From NCBI RefSeq assembly GCF_000009265.1, contig NC_008380.1, forward strand, positions 625,501 through 689,500: DNA of 64,000 bases, in the 5' to 3' direction. This DNA is from Rhizobium johnstonii 3841. Lineage in GTDB: Bacteria > Pseudomonadota > Alphaproteobacteria > Rhizobiales > Rhizobiaceae. A program made the translations under genes and the position numbers. The notes beneath the pieces are model-generated. The model saw only the letters and a list, made by a program, of their open reading frames with translations, was not told the DNA's origin and made no database searches. Below, piece by piece: positions 36,938 to 45,376 of the stretch (position 1 is the first letter of the stretch; each line of letters begins with the position of its first letter).

Positions 36938-38230
36938 ATGGATCGTATCAGAATCGTCGGCGGTAATGAGCTGAATGGCATCATTCCGATTTCCGGCGCC
37001 AAGAATGCCGCACTGCCGCTGATGATCGCCTCGCTTCTGACCAGCGATACGCTGACGCTCGAAAACGTGCCGCATCTGGCCGATGTCGAGCTGCTGATGC
37101 GCATCCTCGGCAATCACGGCGTCGACGTCGCCGTCAACGGCCGCCGCGAGCGCCAGGAAGATTCCTATTCGCGCACGATCCACTTCACCTGCCGCACCAT
37201 CGTCGATACGACCGCATCCTATGAGCTGGTCTCTAAGATGCGCGCCTCCTTCTGGGTCATCGGCCCGCTGCTGGCGCGCGAAGGCCATTGCCGCGTTTCG
37301 CTGCCGGGCGGCTGTGCCATCGGCACGCGCCCGGTCGATCTCTTCATCGAGGGCCTGACGGCGCTCGGCGCGACCATGGAGATCGATGCCGGTTATATCA
37401 ACGCCAAGGCGCCTGCCGGCGGCCTGATCGGCGCACGCTACACCTTCCCGAAGGTCTCCGTCGGCGCCACCCATGTGATGATGATGGCGGCAACACTTGC
37501 CCGCGGCACGACTGTCATCGGCAATGCCGCCCGCGAGCCTGAGGTCGTCGACCTCGCCAACTGCCTGAACGCCATGGGCGCCAAGATAACGGGCGCGGGT
37601 ACTGCGACGATCACCATCGAAGGCGTCACCTCGCTCTCTGGCGCCCGCCATCGCGTCCTGCCGGATCGCATCGAAACCGGCACCTACGCCATGGCCGTCG
37701 CCATGGCCGGCGGCGACGTCGTGCTCGAAAATACCGACGTGGCGCTGCTCGAAACCGCGGTGGAAACGCTGCGCCGCGCCGGCGCGGAAATCTCGTCGAC
37801 CAACAACGGCATGCGCATCAAGCGCAACGGCGCCGGCATCAGGCCGGTCGATATTGTCACCGATCCTTTCCCGGGCTTCCCGACCGACCTGCAGGCGCAG
37901 TTCATGGCGCTGATGACCCGTTCTTCCGGCGTCTCGCATGTCACCGAGACCATCTTCGAAAACCGTTTCATGCATGTGCAGGAGCTTGCCCGCCTCGGCG
38001 CCAGGATCTCGCTGTCCGGCCAGACGGCGAAGATCGAGGGTGTCCAACGCCTGCGCGGCGCCCCTGTCATGGCGACCGATCTGCGCGCCTCCGTCTCGCT
38101 CGTCATCGCCGGCCTTGCCGCCGAGGGTGAAACCACGGTCTCCCGCGTCTATCACCTCGACCGCGGTTTCGAGCGGCTCGAGGAGAAGCTGACCCGCTGC
38201 GGCGCCATCGTCGAGCGCATCAGCGAGTAA
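36938..38230 (+). CDS. murA: UDP-N-acetylglucosamine 1-carboxyvinyltransferase
   Basis: 430 residues. It catalyses the first committed step of peptidoglycan synthesis, moving enolpyruvate from PEP to UDP-GlcNAc in the cytoplasm. [20 protein letters not shown] holds the substrate-binding Lys/Asn pair, [16 protein letters not shown] the catalytic Cys (residue 126, the fosfomycin target), and [15 protein letters not shown] and [16 protein letters not shown] the C-terminal signatures. It is the first gene of a conserved block with DUF2948, hisD, UPF0262, phosphatase, infA, maf and yacG. Confidence 0.97.
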   Translation: MDRIRIVGGNELNGIIPISGAKNAALPLMIASLLTSDTLTLENVPHLADVELLMRILGNHGVDVAVNGRRERQEDSYSRTIHFTCRTIVDTTASYELVSKMRASFWVIGPLLAREGHCRVSLPGGCAIGTRPVDLFIEGLTALGATMEIDAGYINAKAPAGGLIGARYTFPKVSVGATHVMMMAATLARGTTVIGNAAREPEVVDLANCLNAMGAKITGAGTATITIEGVTSLSGARHRVLPDRIETGTYAMAVAMAGGDVVLENTDVALLETAVETLRRAGAEISSTNNGMRIKRNGAGIRPVDIVTDPFPGFPTDLQAQFMALMTRSSGVSHVTETIFENRFMHVQELARLGARISLSGQTAKIEGVQRLRGAPVMATDLRASVSLVIAGLAAEGETTVSRVYHLDRGFERLEEKLTRCGAIVERISE

Positions 38231-38338
38231 GCACCGTTCATCCCGGTTGCGTAATTGGTCGCCGCGCCTTATTTCCCTTGTCTGACGCATCGCCATTCCG
38301 GCGGTGCCCGGCCTAGGCCGGTAATGGGATGAGGCTGA

Positions 38339-38770
38339 ATGACCGACCTGAAACTTGTTGCGCTCGATAACGAGGATCTTGCGATCATGTCCGCGCATAT
38401 GCAGGACAGCGTCTTCAAGGTCGGCGACATCGACTGGTCGCCGCGTGACGCGCAGTTCGCGCTTGCCGCCAATCGTTTCGTCTGGGAAGGTGCCGAGCGC
38501 AAGCGCAAGGGTTTCGAGCGCCGTCGTGCTGCCCTGGTCTTCAAGCGCGTGCTTGCCGTCCGCTCGCTTGGCATCGATCGTGGAAAACGCGATGAAGTGC
38601 TGTCGCTGCTGGCGCTGCGCTTCGAGCAGAAGGGCGAGGGGCCGGAAGGCACCGTCGAGCTGTCGCTGTCCGGCACGGCCTCGATTGCGCTCGATGTCGA
38701 ATGCATCGAGGTCCAGCTGGCCGATATCGGCGGAGCCTGGGAGGCATCTTCCAAGCCTCGCCACCGCTGA
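38339..38770 (+). CDS. DUF2948 family protein
   Basis: 143 residues beginning MTDLKLVALDNEDLAIMSAHMQDSV, the characteristic opening of this alphaproteobacterial family, with FALAANRFVWE and LDVECIEVQLADIGGAW later. Function unknown. Its fixed place between murA and hisD in Rhizobiales makes the identification firm. Confidence 0.9.
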   Translation: MTDLKLVALDNEDLAIMSAHMQDSVFKVGDIDWSPRDAQFALAANRFVWEGAERKRKGFERRRAALVFKRVLAVRSLGIDRGKRDEVLSLLALRFEQKGEGPEGTVELSLSGTASIALDVECIEVQLADIGGAWEASSKPRHR

Positions 38771-38825
38771 CATGACGCCCGAAAGTTTGAACATCGCAGT
38801 TTCGAGTTGAGAAGGAATATCGGCC

Positions 38826-40124
38826 TTGGCAATCTGGCTGGATCAGGCATCGGAAGGTTTCGAGCAGCATTTTGCCGCCTTCCTGACGACGAAGCGTGAA
38901 GTCTCCGAGGATGTGAACATCGTCGTTCGCGCCATCATCGATGACGTGCGCGCCCGCGGCGATGTGGCGCTTGCCGAATATTCGCTGAAATTCGACGGCA
39001 TTGATTACGCCACCGTCCCGATGCGTGTCACAGCTGAAGAGATCGACGCCGCCGTCGAGGCGGTGCCTTCGGAAGTGCTGGGGGCGCTGAAGCTCGCGGC
39101 ACTGCGCATCGAATCCCATCATCGCCGGCAACTGCCGAAGGACGATATCTACGAGGACGATATGGGTGTCGGTCTCGGCTCGCGCTGGACGGCGATCGAA
39201 GCGGTCGGGCTCTATGTTCCGGGCGGCACGGCGAGCTATCCGAGCTCGGTGCTGATGAATGCCGTACCGGCCAAAGTCGCCGGCGTCGATCGCATCGTCA
39301 TCGCCGTTCCCGCCACCGGCGGCGCTGTCAATCCGGCGGTGCTTGCTGCCGCCAAGCTTGTCGGCGTCACCGAGATTTACCGTGTCGGCGGCGCCCAGGC
39401 GATCGCGGCTCTTGCCTATGGCACCGAGACGATCGCCCCGGTCGCCAAGATCACCGGCCCCGGCAATGCCTATGTCGCCGCCGCCAAGCGCCATGTCTTC
39501 GGCACTGTCGGCATCGACATGATCGCCGGCCCCTCCGAAGTGCTTGTCATTGCAGACAAGGACAACAATCCGGATTGGATCGCAGCCGACCTCTTGGCCC
39601 AGGCCGAGCACGATGTCAGTTCCCAGGCGATCCTGATCACCGACGATGCCGCATTCGGCAAGGCGGTGGAGCAGGCAGTCGAACGCCAGCTGAAGACGCT
39701 GAATCGGGCCGAGACGGCGGCGGCAAGCTGGCGCGATTTCGGCGCGGTCATCCTCGTTGCCGATCTGAAACAGGCCATTCCCTTGGCAAACCGCATCGCT
39801 GCCGAGCATCTGGAGCTCGCCGTCGCCGATCCGGACCGGCTGCTCGACGGCATCCGCAATGCCGGCGCGATCTTCATCGGCGCCCATACGCCTGAGGTGA
39901 TCGGCGATTATGTCGGCGGTTCGAACCATGTGCTGCCGACGGCGCGTTCGGCGCGCTTCTCATCCGGCCTTTCGGTGCTTGATTTCGTCAAGCGCACCTC
40001 GATCCTGCGCCTTGGGCCCCAGCAGCTCCGGACCCTCGGCCCGGCGGCGATCGCCCTTGCTGTCTCCGAAGGCCTCGATGCCCATGCGCGATCGGTCGCG
40101 ATCCGCCTCAACCTCGAAAGGTGA
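38826..40124 (+). CDS. hisD: Histidinol dehydrogenase
   Basis: 432 residues; the last two steps of histidine synthesis (histidinol to histidine, two NAD). The start is TTG at 38826 with GAGAAGGA upstream, giving [16 protein letters not shown]; no ATG with an RBS is near. Motifs: [60 protein letters not shown] (Zn/active-site His), and [21 protein letters not shown] with the catalytic Glu/His pair region. UPF0262 follows after 4 bases. Confidence 0.96.
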   Translation: MAIWLDQASEGFEQHFAAFLTTKREVSEDVNIVVRAIIDDVRARGDVALAEYSLKFDGIDYATVPMRVTAEEIDAAVEAVPSEVLGALKLAALRIESHHRRQLPKDDIYEDDMGVGLGSRWTAIEAVGLYVPGGTASYPSSVLMNAVPAKVAGVDRIVIAVPATGGAVNPAVLAAAKLVGVTEIYRVGGAQAIAALAYGTETIAPVAKITGPGNAYVAAAKRHVFGTVGIDMIAGPSEVLVIADKDNNPDWIAADLLAQAEHDVSSQAILITDDAAFGKAVEQAVERQLKTLNRAETAAASWRDFGAVILVADLKQAIPLANRIAAEHLELAVADPDRLLDGIRNAGAIFIGAHTPEVIGDYVGGSNHVLPTARSARFSSGLSVLDFVKRTSILRLGPQQLRTLGPAAIALAVSEGLDAHARSVAIRLNLER

Positions 40125-40128
40125 GGGC

Positions 40129-40602
40129 ATGGCGAAGGGCGAATTCCGGCTTTGCGACGTCGTCCTTGACGATACGATCGGCCGTTCGACGCCCGATGTC
40201 GAGCATGAGCGCGCCGTCGCCATCTTCGACCTGATCGAGGAGAACAGGTTCGAGCCGCTCGGCCATGCCGGCGGGCCTTATCGGCTGAACATCTCGCTGG
40301 TCGATTCGAAACTCGTTTTCGCCATCACCACCGAAGAAGGCGGCGGCGTCGCCACCCATATCCTGTCGCTCACGCCCTTCCGGCGGATCGTCAAGGATTA
40401 CTTCATGATCTGCGAGAGCTATTACGAAGCGATCCGTTCGTCGACGCCGAGCCGCATCGAGGCGATCGACATGGGCCGGCGCGGCATCCACAATGAAGGC
40501 TCGCAGACGCTGAAGGATAGGCTGGCCGGCAAGATAGAGGTCGATTTCGACACCGCCCGCCGCCTTTTCACGCTGGTCTGCGTGCTCTACTGGCGCGGAT
40601 GA
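40129..40602 (+). CDS. UPF0262 family protein
   Basis: 157 residues from ATG 40129 (GGTGAGGGC in front), 4 bases after his[21 protein letters not shown] and [26 protein letters not shown] are typical of this uncharacterised alphaproteobacterial family. The stop overlaps the next start by 4 bases (ATGA), so it is translationally coupled with the phosphatase-like gene. Confidence 0.92.
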   Translation: MAKGEFRLCDVVLDDTIGRSTPDVEHERAVAIFDLIEENRFEPLGHAGGPYRLNISLVDSKLVFAITTEEGGGVATHILSLTPFRRIVKDYFMICESYYEAIRSSTPSRIEAIDMGRRGIHNEGSQTLKDRLAGKIEVDFDTARRLFTLVCVLYWRG

Positions 40603-41084
40603 CGGCAATGGAGCTCGCCGTCGACGTCGAGGAGGGAAAGCGGCAGGGCGCCATCCTCTTCATGTGCGGGATGAATGCCATCCGCTCGCCGATGGCCGAA
40701 GCGATCGCCCGTAGCATTTTGCCAGCCAATACCTATATCAGGTCTGCCGGCGTTCGCGCCGGCGAGCGCGATCCCTTTGTGGATGTCGTGCTCGATGAAA
40801 TCGGGCTTTCCCTCGGGCGCCGCCAGCCGCAGACGCTGGAAGAGCTCGAGGACGATTACTTCGATCTGATCATCACGCTGTCGCCGCAGGCCCATCACGC
40901 AGCACTCGAGCTGACGCGGTCGAGTGCGGTCGATGTGGTCTATTGGCCGACCATGGATCCGACGGTTGCAATCGGAACGCGCGAGCAGATTCTGGAGAGC
41001 TACCGCGAGGTCCGCGATCACCTGGCCGGTCTCATCGAAAGCCGGCTACTCAAACGAAATGGCATTGCCGCGCAATCGGCATGA
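40599..41084 (+). CDS. Low-molecular-weight protein-tyrosine-phosphatase-like protein
   Basis: 161 residues. The P-loop C(X)5R is present as [16 protein letters not shown] (Cys 23, Arg 29), and the general-acid Asp region may be [12 protein letters not shown]-PTPs or arsenate reductases of this fold dephosphorylate phosphotyrosine or reduce arsenate; nothing nearby indicates arsenic, so a phosphatase is more likely. ATG 40599 overlaps the UPF0262 stop; ATG 40608 is an alternative. Confidence 0.88.
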   Translation: MTAMELAVDVEEGKRQGAILFMCGMNAIRSPMAEAIARSILPANTYIRSAGVRAGERDPFVDVVLDEIGLSLGRRQPQTLEELEDDYFDLIITLSPQAHHAALELTRSSAVDVVYWPTMDPTVAIGTREQILESYREVRDHLAGLIESRLLKRNGIAAQSA

Positions 41085-41207
41085 AAACAAATAAAGGAAA
41101 GCCTGATCAACGAGGTTCACAAACCTGCGTTGATTGTGTAGTTTCCGCCCAAATTTTAAAGGCGCGCGCTGCGCTGCCTATTCAACCCACAGGAAGAAAA
41201 CACTTAT

Positions 41208-41426
41208 ATGCCTAAAGAAGAAGTCCTCGAATTCCCGGGAATCGTCACCGAACTTCTGCCGAATGCGACGTTCCGCGTGAAGCTCGAAAACGAACACGAG
41301 ATCATCGCCCACACCGCGGGCCGCATGCGCAAGAATCGCATCCGCGTTCTCGCCGGCGACAAGGTGCTTGTGGAAATGACGCCCTACGATTTGACCAAAG
41401 GCCGCATCACCTACCGTTTCAAGTAA
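41208..41426 (+). CDS. infA: Translation initiation factor IF-1
   Basis: 72 residues, a single S1/OB-fold domain: [65 protein letters not shown]. It binds the 30S A site during initiation. RBS AGGAAGAAAACACTT precedes the ATG. It sits in the conserved block before maf. Confidence 0.98.
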   Translation: MPKEEVLEFPGIVTELLPNATFRVKLENEHEIIAHTAGRMRKNRIRVLAGDKVLVEMTPYDLTKGRITYRFK

Positions 41427-41484
41427 GTTTGCCCGAAGGTCCCCGCAAGGGTTTTTGCTCCCGTCTGACGATGGTCGAGGTTCC

Positions 41485-42105
41485 ATGGCGCTGAAATACA
41501 AGCTCATTCTGGCCTCGGGCTCGCCCCGTCGCGTTGACCTGCTCAACCAGGCCGGCATCGAGCCTTCGCGCCTGATGCCGATGGATATCGACGAGGCGCC
41601 GAAGAAGTCGGAGCATCCGCGTTCGCTCGCCCGCAGGCTTTCGGCTGAGAAGGCTGAAGCGGCTCTTGCCGCCATCAAGGGCGATATCACCTGGAAGGGC
41701 AGCTATATCCTGTCCGCCGATACCGTGGTCGCTGTCGGCCGGCGCATTCTCGGCAAGGCTGAGTTCGCTGACGAGGCGTTGAACTCGCTGCATCTCCTCT
41801 CGGGACGCAACCATATGGTCTACACCGGCGTTTGCCTGGTGACCCCGGATCGCAAGGTCCGTCAGAAGATCGTCGAGACCAAGGTGCGCTTCAAGCGTCT
41901 CTCCGGCTTCGAGATCGAGAATTACCTGGCCTCCGGCCAGTGGCGCGGCAAGGCAGGCGCCTACGGCATCCAGGGCCTCGCCGGCACCTTCGTGCAGAAG
42001 ATGGTGGGCTCCTACACCAATGTCGTCGGCCTGCCGCTTTATGAAACCATTCTGCTTTTGACCGGCGAAGGCTTCGATGTGCATAGCCGGTGGCCCGAGG
42101 GCTGA
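41485..42105 (+). CDS. maf: Maf-like nucleoside triphosphate pyrophosphatase
   Basis: 206 residues from ATG 41485, where the family begins with [63 protein letters not shown] (catalytic Asp), and [31 protein letters not shown] follow in order. The family hydrolyses non-canonical NTPs or dTTP/UTP to monophosphates. A palindromic element separates it from yacG. Confidence 0.94.
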   Translation: MALKYKLILASGSPRRVDLLNQAGIEPSRLMPMDIDEAPKKSEHPRSLARRLSAEKAEAALAAIKGDITWKGSYILSADTVVAVGRRILGKAEFADEALNSLHLLSGRNHMVYTGVCLVTPDRKVRQKIVETKVRFKRLSGFEIENYLASGQWRGKAGAYGIQGLAGTFVQKMVGSYTNVVGLPLYETILLLTGEGFDVHSRWPEG

Positions 42106-42120
42106 GCCCGACGGCCGATG

Positions 42121-42218
42121 CTTAAAGCGCGTCACGATCTTTCAGATCCGCGCGTCGCGCTTTAAGGCTGTGTTTTTACGCATGTCGTTGAACCGCTACA
42201 CACTTTTACGCGACATGC
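42121..42218. repeat. Two adjacent REP-like palindromes between maf and yacG
   Basis: First: CTTAAAGCGCG (42121-42131) with CGCGCTTTAAG (42156-42166). Second: GCATGTCG (42180-42187) with CGACATGC (42211-42218), carrying ACCGCTACACACTTTT, the reverse complement of the central motif of the other elements. It fills the intergenic gap. Confidence 0.8.
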
Positions 42219-42234
42219 TTTAGGACGGACGGAT

Positions 42235-42447
42235 ATGCCTGAAGACAAGAAAGCGGCCGCCAAGGTCGAACCGCTGCGCAAGACGCGCCCTTGCCCCGAA
42301 TGCGGCAAACCTTCCAACCGCGAACATTACCCCTTCTGCTCCAACCGCTGCCGCGAGGCCGATCTCTCCCGCTGGCTGACCGGCGCCTATGCCATTCCGG
42401 TTGCCGACGATGAGACCAAGGCCGAATATCCCGATGGGGAAAACTAG
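42235..42447 (+). CDS. yacG: DNA gyrase inhibitor YacG
   Basis: 70 residues. The zinc site is [20 protein letters not shown] (four Cys), followed by [16 protein letters not shown]. The family binds GyrB and inhibits gyrase in E. coli. A 15-residue charged N-terminal extension precedes the zinc domain. It is the last protein gene of the core block before tRNA-Phe. Confidence 0.93.
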   Translation: MPEDKKAAAKVEPLRKTRPCPECGKPSNREHYPFCSNRCREADLSRWLTGAYAIPVADDETKAEYPDGEN

Positions 42448-42527
42448 AGAATTTCGCCTGCGAAGCTCTTATTTTTCCTCATGAATCCGTAAAGCCGGCA
42501 AGACCGTCAAAAAAGAGTCATTTGACG

Positions 42528-42556
42528 CTTGCCATGGCCGAACAAGATGCTATAAC
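42528..42556 (+). promoter_or_regulatory. Promoter of tRNA-Phe
   Basis: CTTGCC (42528-42533) and TATAAC (42551-42556), spaced by 17 bases, fit the housekeeping sigma consensus of rhizobia. The -10 is 70 bases upstream of the mature tRNA 5' end. Confidence 0.6.
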
Positions 42557-42626
42557 CCCGCTCGCTTCCGGGGTGAACCAAGGCCCCGCGGTTCCTTTTC
42601 CGAAAGGGACCATTGGAAGCAGGTTA

Positions 42627-42702
42627 GCCCAGGTAGCTCAGTTGGTAGAGCAGCGGATTGAAAATCCGCGTGTCACTGGTTCGATTCCGGTCCTGGGCAC
42701 CA
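42627..42702 (+). tRNA. tRNA-Phe (GAA anticodon)
   Basis: 76 bases with encoded CCA. The acceptor GCCCAGG pairs with CCTGGGC plus A-CCA. D arm TAGCTCAGTTGGTAGAGC, anticodon stem CGGAT/ATCCG with loop TGAAAA (anticodon GAA), T arm CTGGTTCGATTCCGG. It marks the left edge of the accessory region. Confidence 0.98.
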
Positions 42703-42850
42703 CTGCCATCCACGATGTTTTCATTTCATTTTTGTATCCGCATCATCGATGCGTGCGGGCATCCGATCGAAAGAACCTGCAGAATTTCGCAAGTATCGCC
42801 ACTGGCAATATTATTGTTGCGAAATAATTCGCTTTCAGCTATATTTACCC

Positions 42851-43096
42851 ATGAAAAAGATCGCCTACAGCAAGGCCGCCACGAAGGCACTCCGCAAAAT
42901 GCAGCCGAAGCGCGCCGCGGCGATCGTCGCCAGGGTCGAAGCCTTCGCCAACGGTGAGTCAGTCGACCTCAAGAAGCTGCAAGGCAGCGAATTTTTTCGA
43001 ATTCGTGTCGGGCAGGACCGTGTCATCATCGACGATCAGACCATGCAGGTCCTCGTCATCAAGGCCGGCCCACGTGGCGACATCTATAACGAATAG
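42851..43096 (+). CDS. RelE/ParE-family toxin
   Basis: 81 residues, beginning MKKIAYSKAATKALRKMQPKRAAAI, with LKKLQGSEFFRIRVGQDRVIIDD and VIKAGPRGDIYNE, the core of RelE-like mRNA interferases. It comes first, with the antitoxin 9 bases downstream, the toxin-first order seen in HigBA-like modules. It is preceded by tRNA-Phe. RBS is weak, as often for toxins. Confidence 0.9.
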   Translation: MKKIAYSKAATKALRKMQPKRAAAIVARVEAFANGESVDLKKLQGSEFFRIRVGQDRVIIDDQTMQVLVIKAGPRGDIYNE

Positions 43097-43105
43097 GGAA
43101 CCACC

Positions 43106-43453
43106 ATGGGTGAAATCCAGAAACTGACCATCGACGGCAAGGGGTACGTGCTGCTTTCCGAAGACGACTATCAGGACCTTGTCGACATCAGCGAGGCGCG
43201 TGCCGCAAAGGCGCGTATCGGCGCTGGCGAAGAGACCTGGCCTGAAGACGTCGTCAAGGCGCTGATTGCCGGCGAAGATCCTGTCCGGGTGTTCCGTAAG
43301 CATCGCGGTATGAGCATCAAGGAGCTGGCTGAAAAGTCCGGGCTCTCCCAGCCCTATCTTTCGGAAATCGAGACCGGAAAGAAGGAGGGCTCCCTGGACG
43401 CACTTAGGTCGATCGCCAGCGCGCTGGACGTCGATCTTGACGATGTGGCTTGA
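43106..43453 (+). CDS. HTH-type antitoxin of the RelE-like module
   Basis: 115 residues. The N-terminal half (KLTIDGKGYVLLSEDDYQDLVDI) looks like the toxin-binding, Phd-like part. The C-terminal half is an Xre/HTH_3 domain, VFRKHRGMSIKELAEKSGLSQPYLSEIETGKKEGSLDALRSIASALDVDLDDV. It should neutralise the toxin and autorepress the operon. RBS GGGAACCACC is modest. Confidence 0.9.
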   Translation: MGEIQKLTIDGKGYVLLSEDDYQDLVDISEARAAKARIGAGEETWPEDVVKALIAGEDPVRVFRKHRGMSIKELAEKSGLSQPYLSEIETGKKEGSLDALRSIASALDVDLDDVA

Positions 43454-43615
43454 TGCATACGCATTCCCAAGGCGGCCACGTTGTGATCGAGCTTGCTACT
43501 TTTCGGACCGTATCCCTTTGTCCCCTTCTTAGGGAGGCTCCGTCGTCCAAATATGATGCCGCGCGCCCGATATGCGGGGGCCTGAAGGCGGCCAACAAAC
43601 TCCTGTGTTCAGAAG

Positions 43616-43894
43616 TTAGTGTCGCCCTTTCGATGTCTTCGCCAGCATCTCGCTCAGTGTAGCCGCCGAGAGCATGGATTCGGCCAAAAGCTTCTTGAGC
43701 TTCTGGTTCTCTTCCTCCAGTGCTCTCAACCTTTTGGCATGGAGACCGGCATTTCCGACCTGCAAGGATTGCCACCGATAGAAGGTCGGCTCGCTGATAC
43801 CGTGCTTGTGGCAAACATCTGCCACCGTCACTCCGGCTTGGTGTTCTTTCAGAATACCGGTAATCTGGTCGTCGTCGAATTTTCTCTTGCCCAT
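43616..43894 (-). pseudogene. IS3-family (IS407-type) transposase OrfA, remnant of an insertion sequence
   Basis: 92 residues from ATG 43894: MGKRKFDDDQITGILKEHQ, then VCHKHGISEPTFYRWQS (helix-turn-helix) and the leucine-zipper-like RLRALEEENQKLKKLLAE, as in OrfA of IS407-group elements. The orfB/DDE part that should follow below 43616 is absent and the right end is not recognisable, so this is a dead remnant. It begins 8 bases beyond the stop codon of the secretion gene. The 160 bases to its left (43454-43615) hold nothing recognisable. Confidence 0.85.
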
Positions 43895-43901
43895 CACCGC
43901 C

Positions 43902-45362
43902 TCAGTCCTCGCGAAATGCTCTGTTGAAACTGTCGAGGAGTGGTCTGACGGCATAGAGCGCCACGCTGCTTTGGCCCGTTTCGATCAGTGTCTGTGTGGG
44001 CATGCCGGCGACCAATTCGACATCGCTCATTTTCGCCAACCGCTCGTCCGTTACGCGGATCGTCGCAGCAAAGTAGGGCTGGCCGCTCTGCGGATCGGTG
44101 AGACGGTCCGCTGATACATACTCCACTCGACCTTTCAGGAGTGGAACGCGCCGCTGATTATATGGAAGGAGGTGGACCTGTGCCTCGAGCCCGGCACGGA
44201 CGAGATGAATGTCTTCCGGTCTGACGTGGGCAGACACGACAAGGCGATCGGTGCGTGGCAGAAGATCGACGAGCGGTTCACCCGCGCCGATCACCCCACC
44301 TGATGTGTGGACGCGCAGGTTCATGATTGTTCCATCCTCGGGAGCACGGATGTCGGTCCTTGAGAGTTGGTCGTCGATCGCCCGCAAGCGCTCGCGCAGT
44401 TGCATGATCCGGCTCTCCGTATCGCGCATGCCTTGGGCGACTTCGCTCAACCGGTCGCTCTCGAGCTTTGCGAGATCGGCCTGTGAGCCGCTGATCACCT
44501 GGTAGGCGCGAGAGATCTGTGCCTCGACTTGACCCTGCTGGCCATCAAGGTCTGCTTTTTCCCGCTGGAGGTTGAGAAGTCTGCTCCTTCTTTCCAGTCC
44601 TTTGGCGCTGAGGATCGTAACCTGATCCAGTTCCTGGCTCGAGATTGTGGCTCTGTCGGCCAGTGCTGCCTTCTGCGCGCCAAGCCCGACGATTTCCTGC
44701 CGCACCTGCGCGATTTTTTCATTGGCGATCTGAATTTCCGCCTGCATGACGCGGCGACGGGCCTCGAAGATTTTCTGCTGCCCGATCAGAATCGCGCTGA
44801 CCGAAGGATATCTGTCCATTGCTGCCCTGAGATCATCAGGATAGGCGACACGGTCGCCGCCCGTCTGCTCCGCAAGCAGGCGGGCACGGCTTCCTTCGGC
44901 GTCCCAAAGTTGCCCTTGAATGCTGTCTCTCTCCGAGCGGGACTTCGTATCGTCGAGCTCTATCACGATTTGCCCGCCCATGACCGCATCGCCGTTTTTG
45001 ACCAGTATCCGTCGGACAATTCCGCCTTCCAGATGCTGAATGGTCTTGCGGCTGGACTCCGGTTCGATCACGCCCGATGCGATCGCAGCGCTTTTCAGCG
45101 GCGCCAGGACTGACCAGATTCCCAATCCGACGATGAAAACCAGGATCAACAGGTTCCCCGTCCAGACAGCGCCTCTGAGCCCCGGCATGGGCGAGGGGGG
45201 CGCGGGTCCGCGCTGTTTCGACTCGATCACCGGCAAATAGGCCGTCTGTTGCTTGGCTGTCGCTGTCGATCGTTGAGCCAACCGCCGACCCGTCCCCGAC
45301 GAATCTGGAAATGACGAATTTGGAAATCTCGCCGGCGTTGCGTCCAGTTGAACAAGGGCCAT
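43902..45362 (-). CDS. Type I secretion membrane-fusion protein (HlyD/PrtE family)
   Basis: 486 residues. A cytoplasmic N-terminus of about 65 residues, one membrane helix (TGNLLILVFIVGLGIWSVLAPL, about 67-90), a lipoyl-like half (ASGVIEPESSRKTIQHLEGGIVRRILVKNGD), a long coiled-coil hairpin (about 140-320), the second half (DIRAPEDGTIMNLRVHTSGG) and a C-terminal beta domain ending LLDSFNRAFRED. It bridges the inner-membrane ABC exporter and an outer-membrane TolC-type channel, which is not encoded here. It starts 14 bases after the ABC gene stop, so it is cotranscribed. Confidence 0.95.
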   Translation of the reverse strand: MALVQLDATPARFPNSSFPDSSGTGRRLAQRSTATAKQQTAYLPVIESKQRGPAPPSPMPGLRGAVWTGNLLILVFIVGLGIWSVLAPLKSAAIASGVIEPESSRKTIQHLEGGIVRRILVKNGDAVMGGQIVIELDDTKSRSERDSIQGQLWDAEGSRARLLAEQTGGDRVAYPDDLRAAMDRYPSVSAILIGQQKIFEARRRVMQAEIQIANEKIAQVRQEIVGLGAQKAALADRATISSQELDQVTILSAKGLERRSRLLNLQREKADLDGQQGQVEAQISRAYQVISGSQADLAKLESDRLSEVAQGMRDTESRIMQLRERLRAIDDQLSRTDIRAPEDGTIMNLRVHTSGGVIGAGEPLVDLLPRTDRLVVSAHVRPEDIHLVRAGLEAQVHLLPYNQRRVPLLKGRVEYVSADRLTDPQSGQPYFAATIRVTDERLAKMSDVELVAGMPTQTLIETGQSSVALYAVRPLLDSFNRAFRED

Positions 45363-45376
45363 GGCAGCGTTTCTCC

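Noticed and set aside
36887..38794. 635-codon minus-strand frame across murA and DUF2948
   Set aside because: It spans two convincing genes on the opposite strand and has no motif or RBS.
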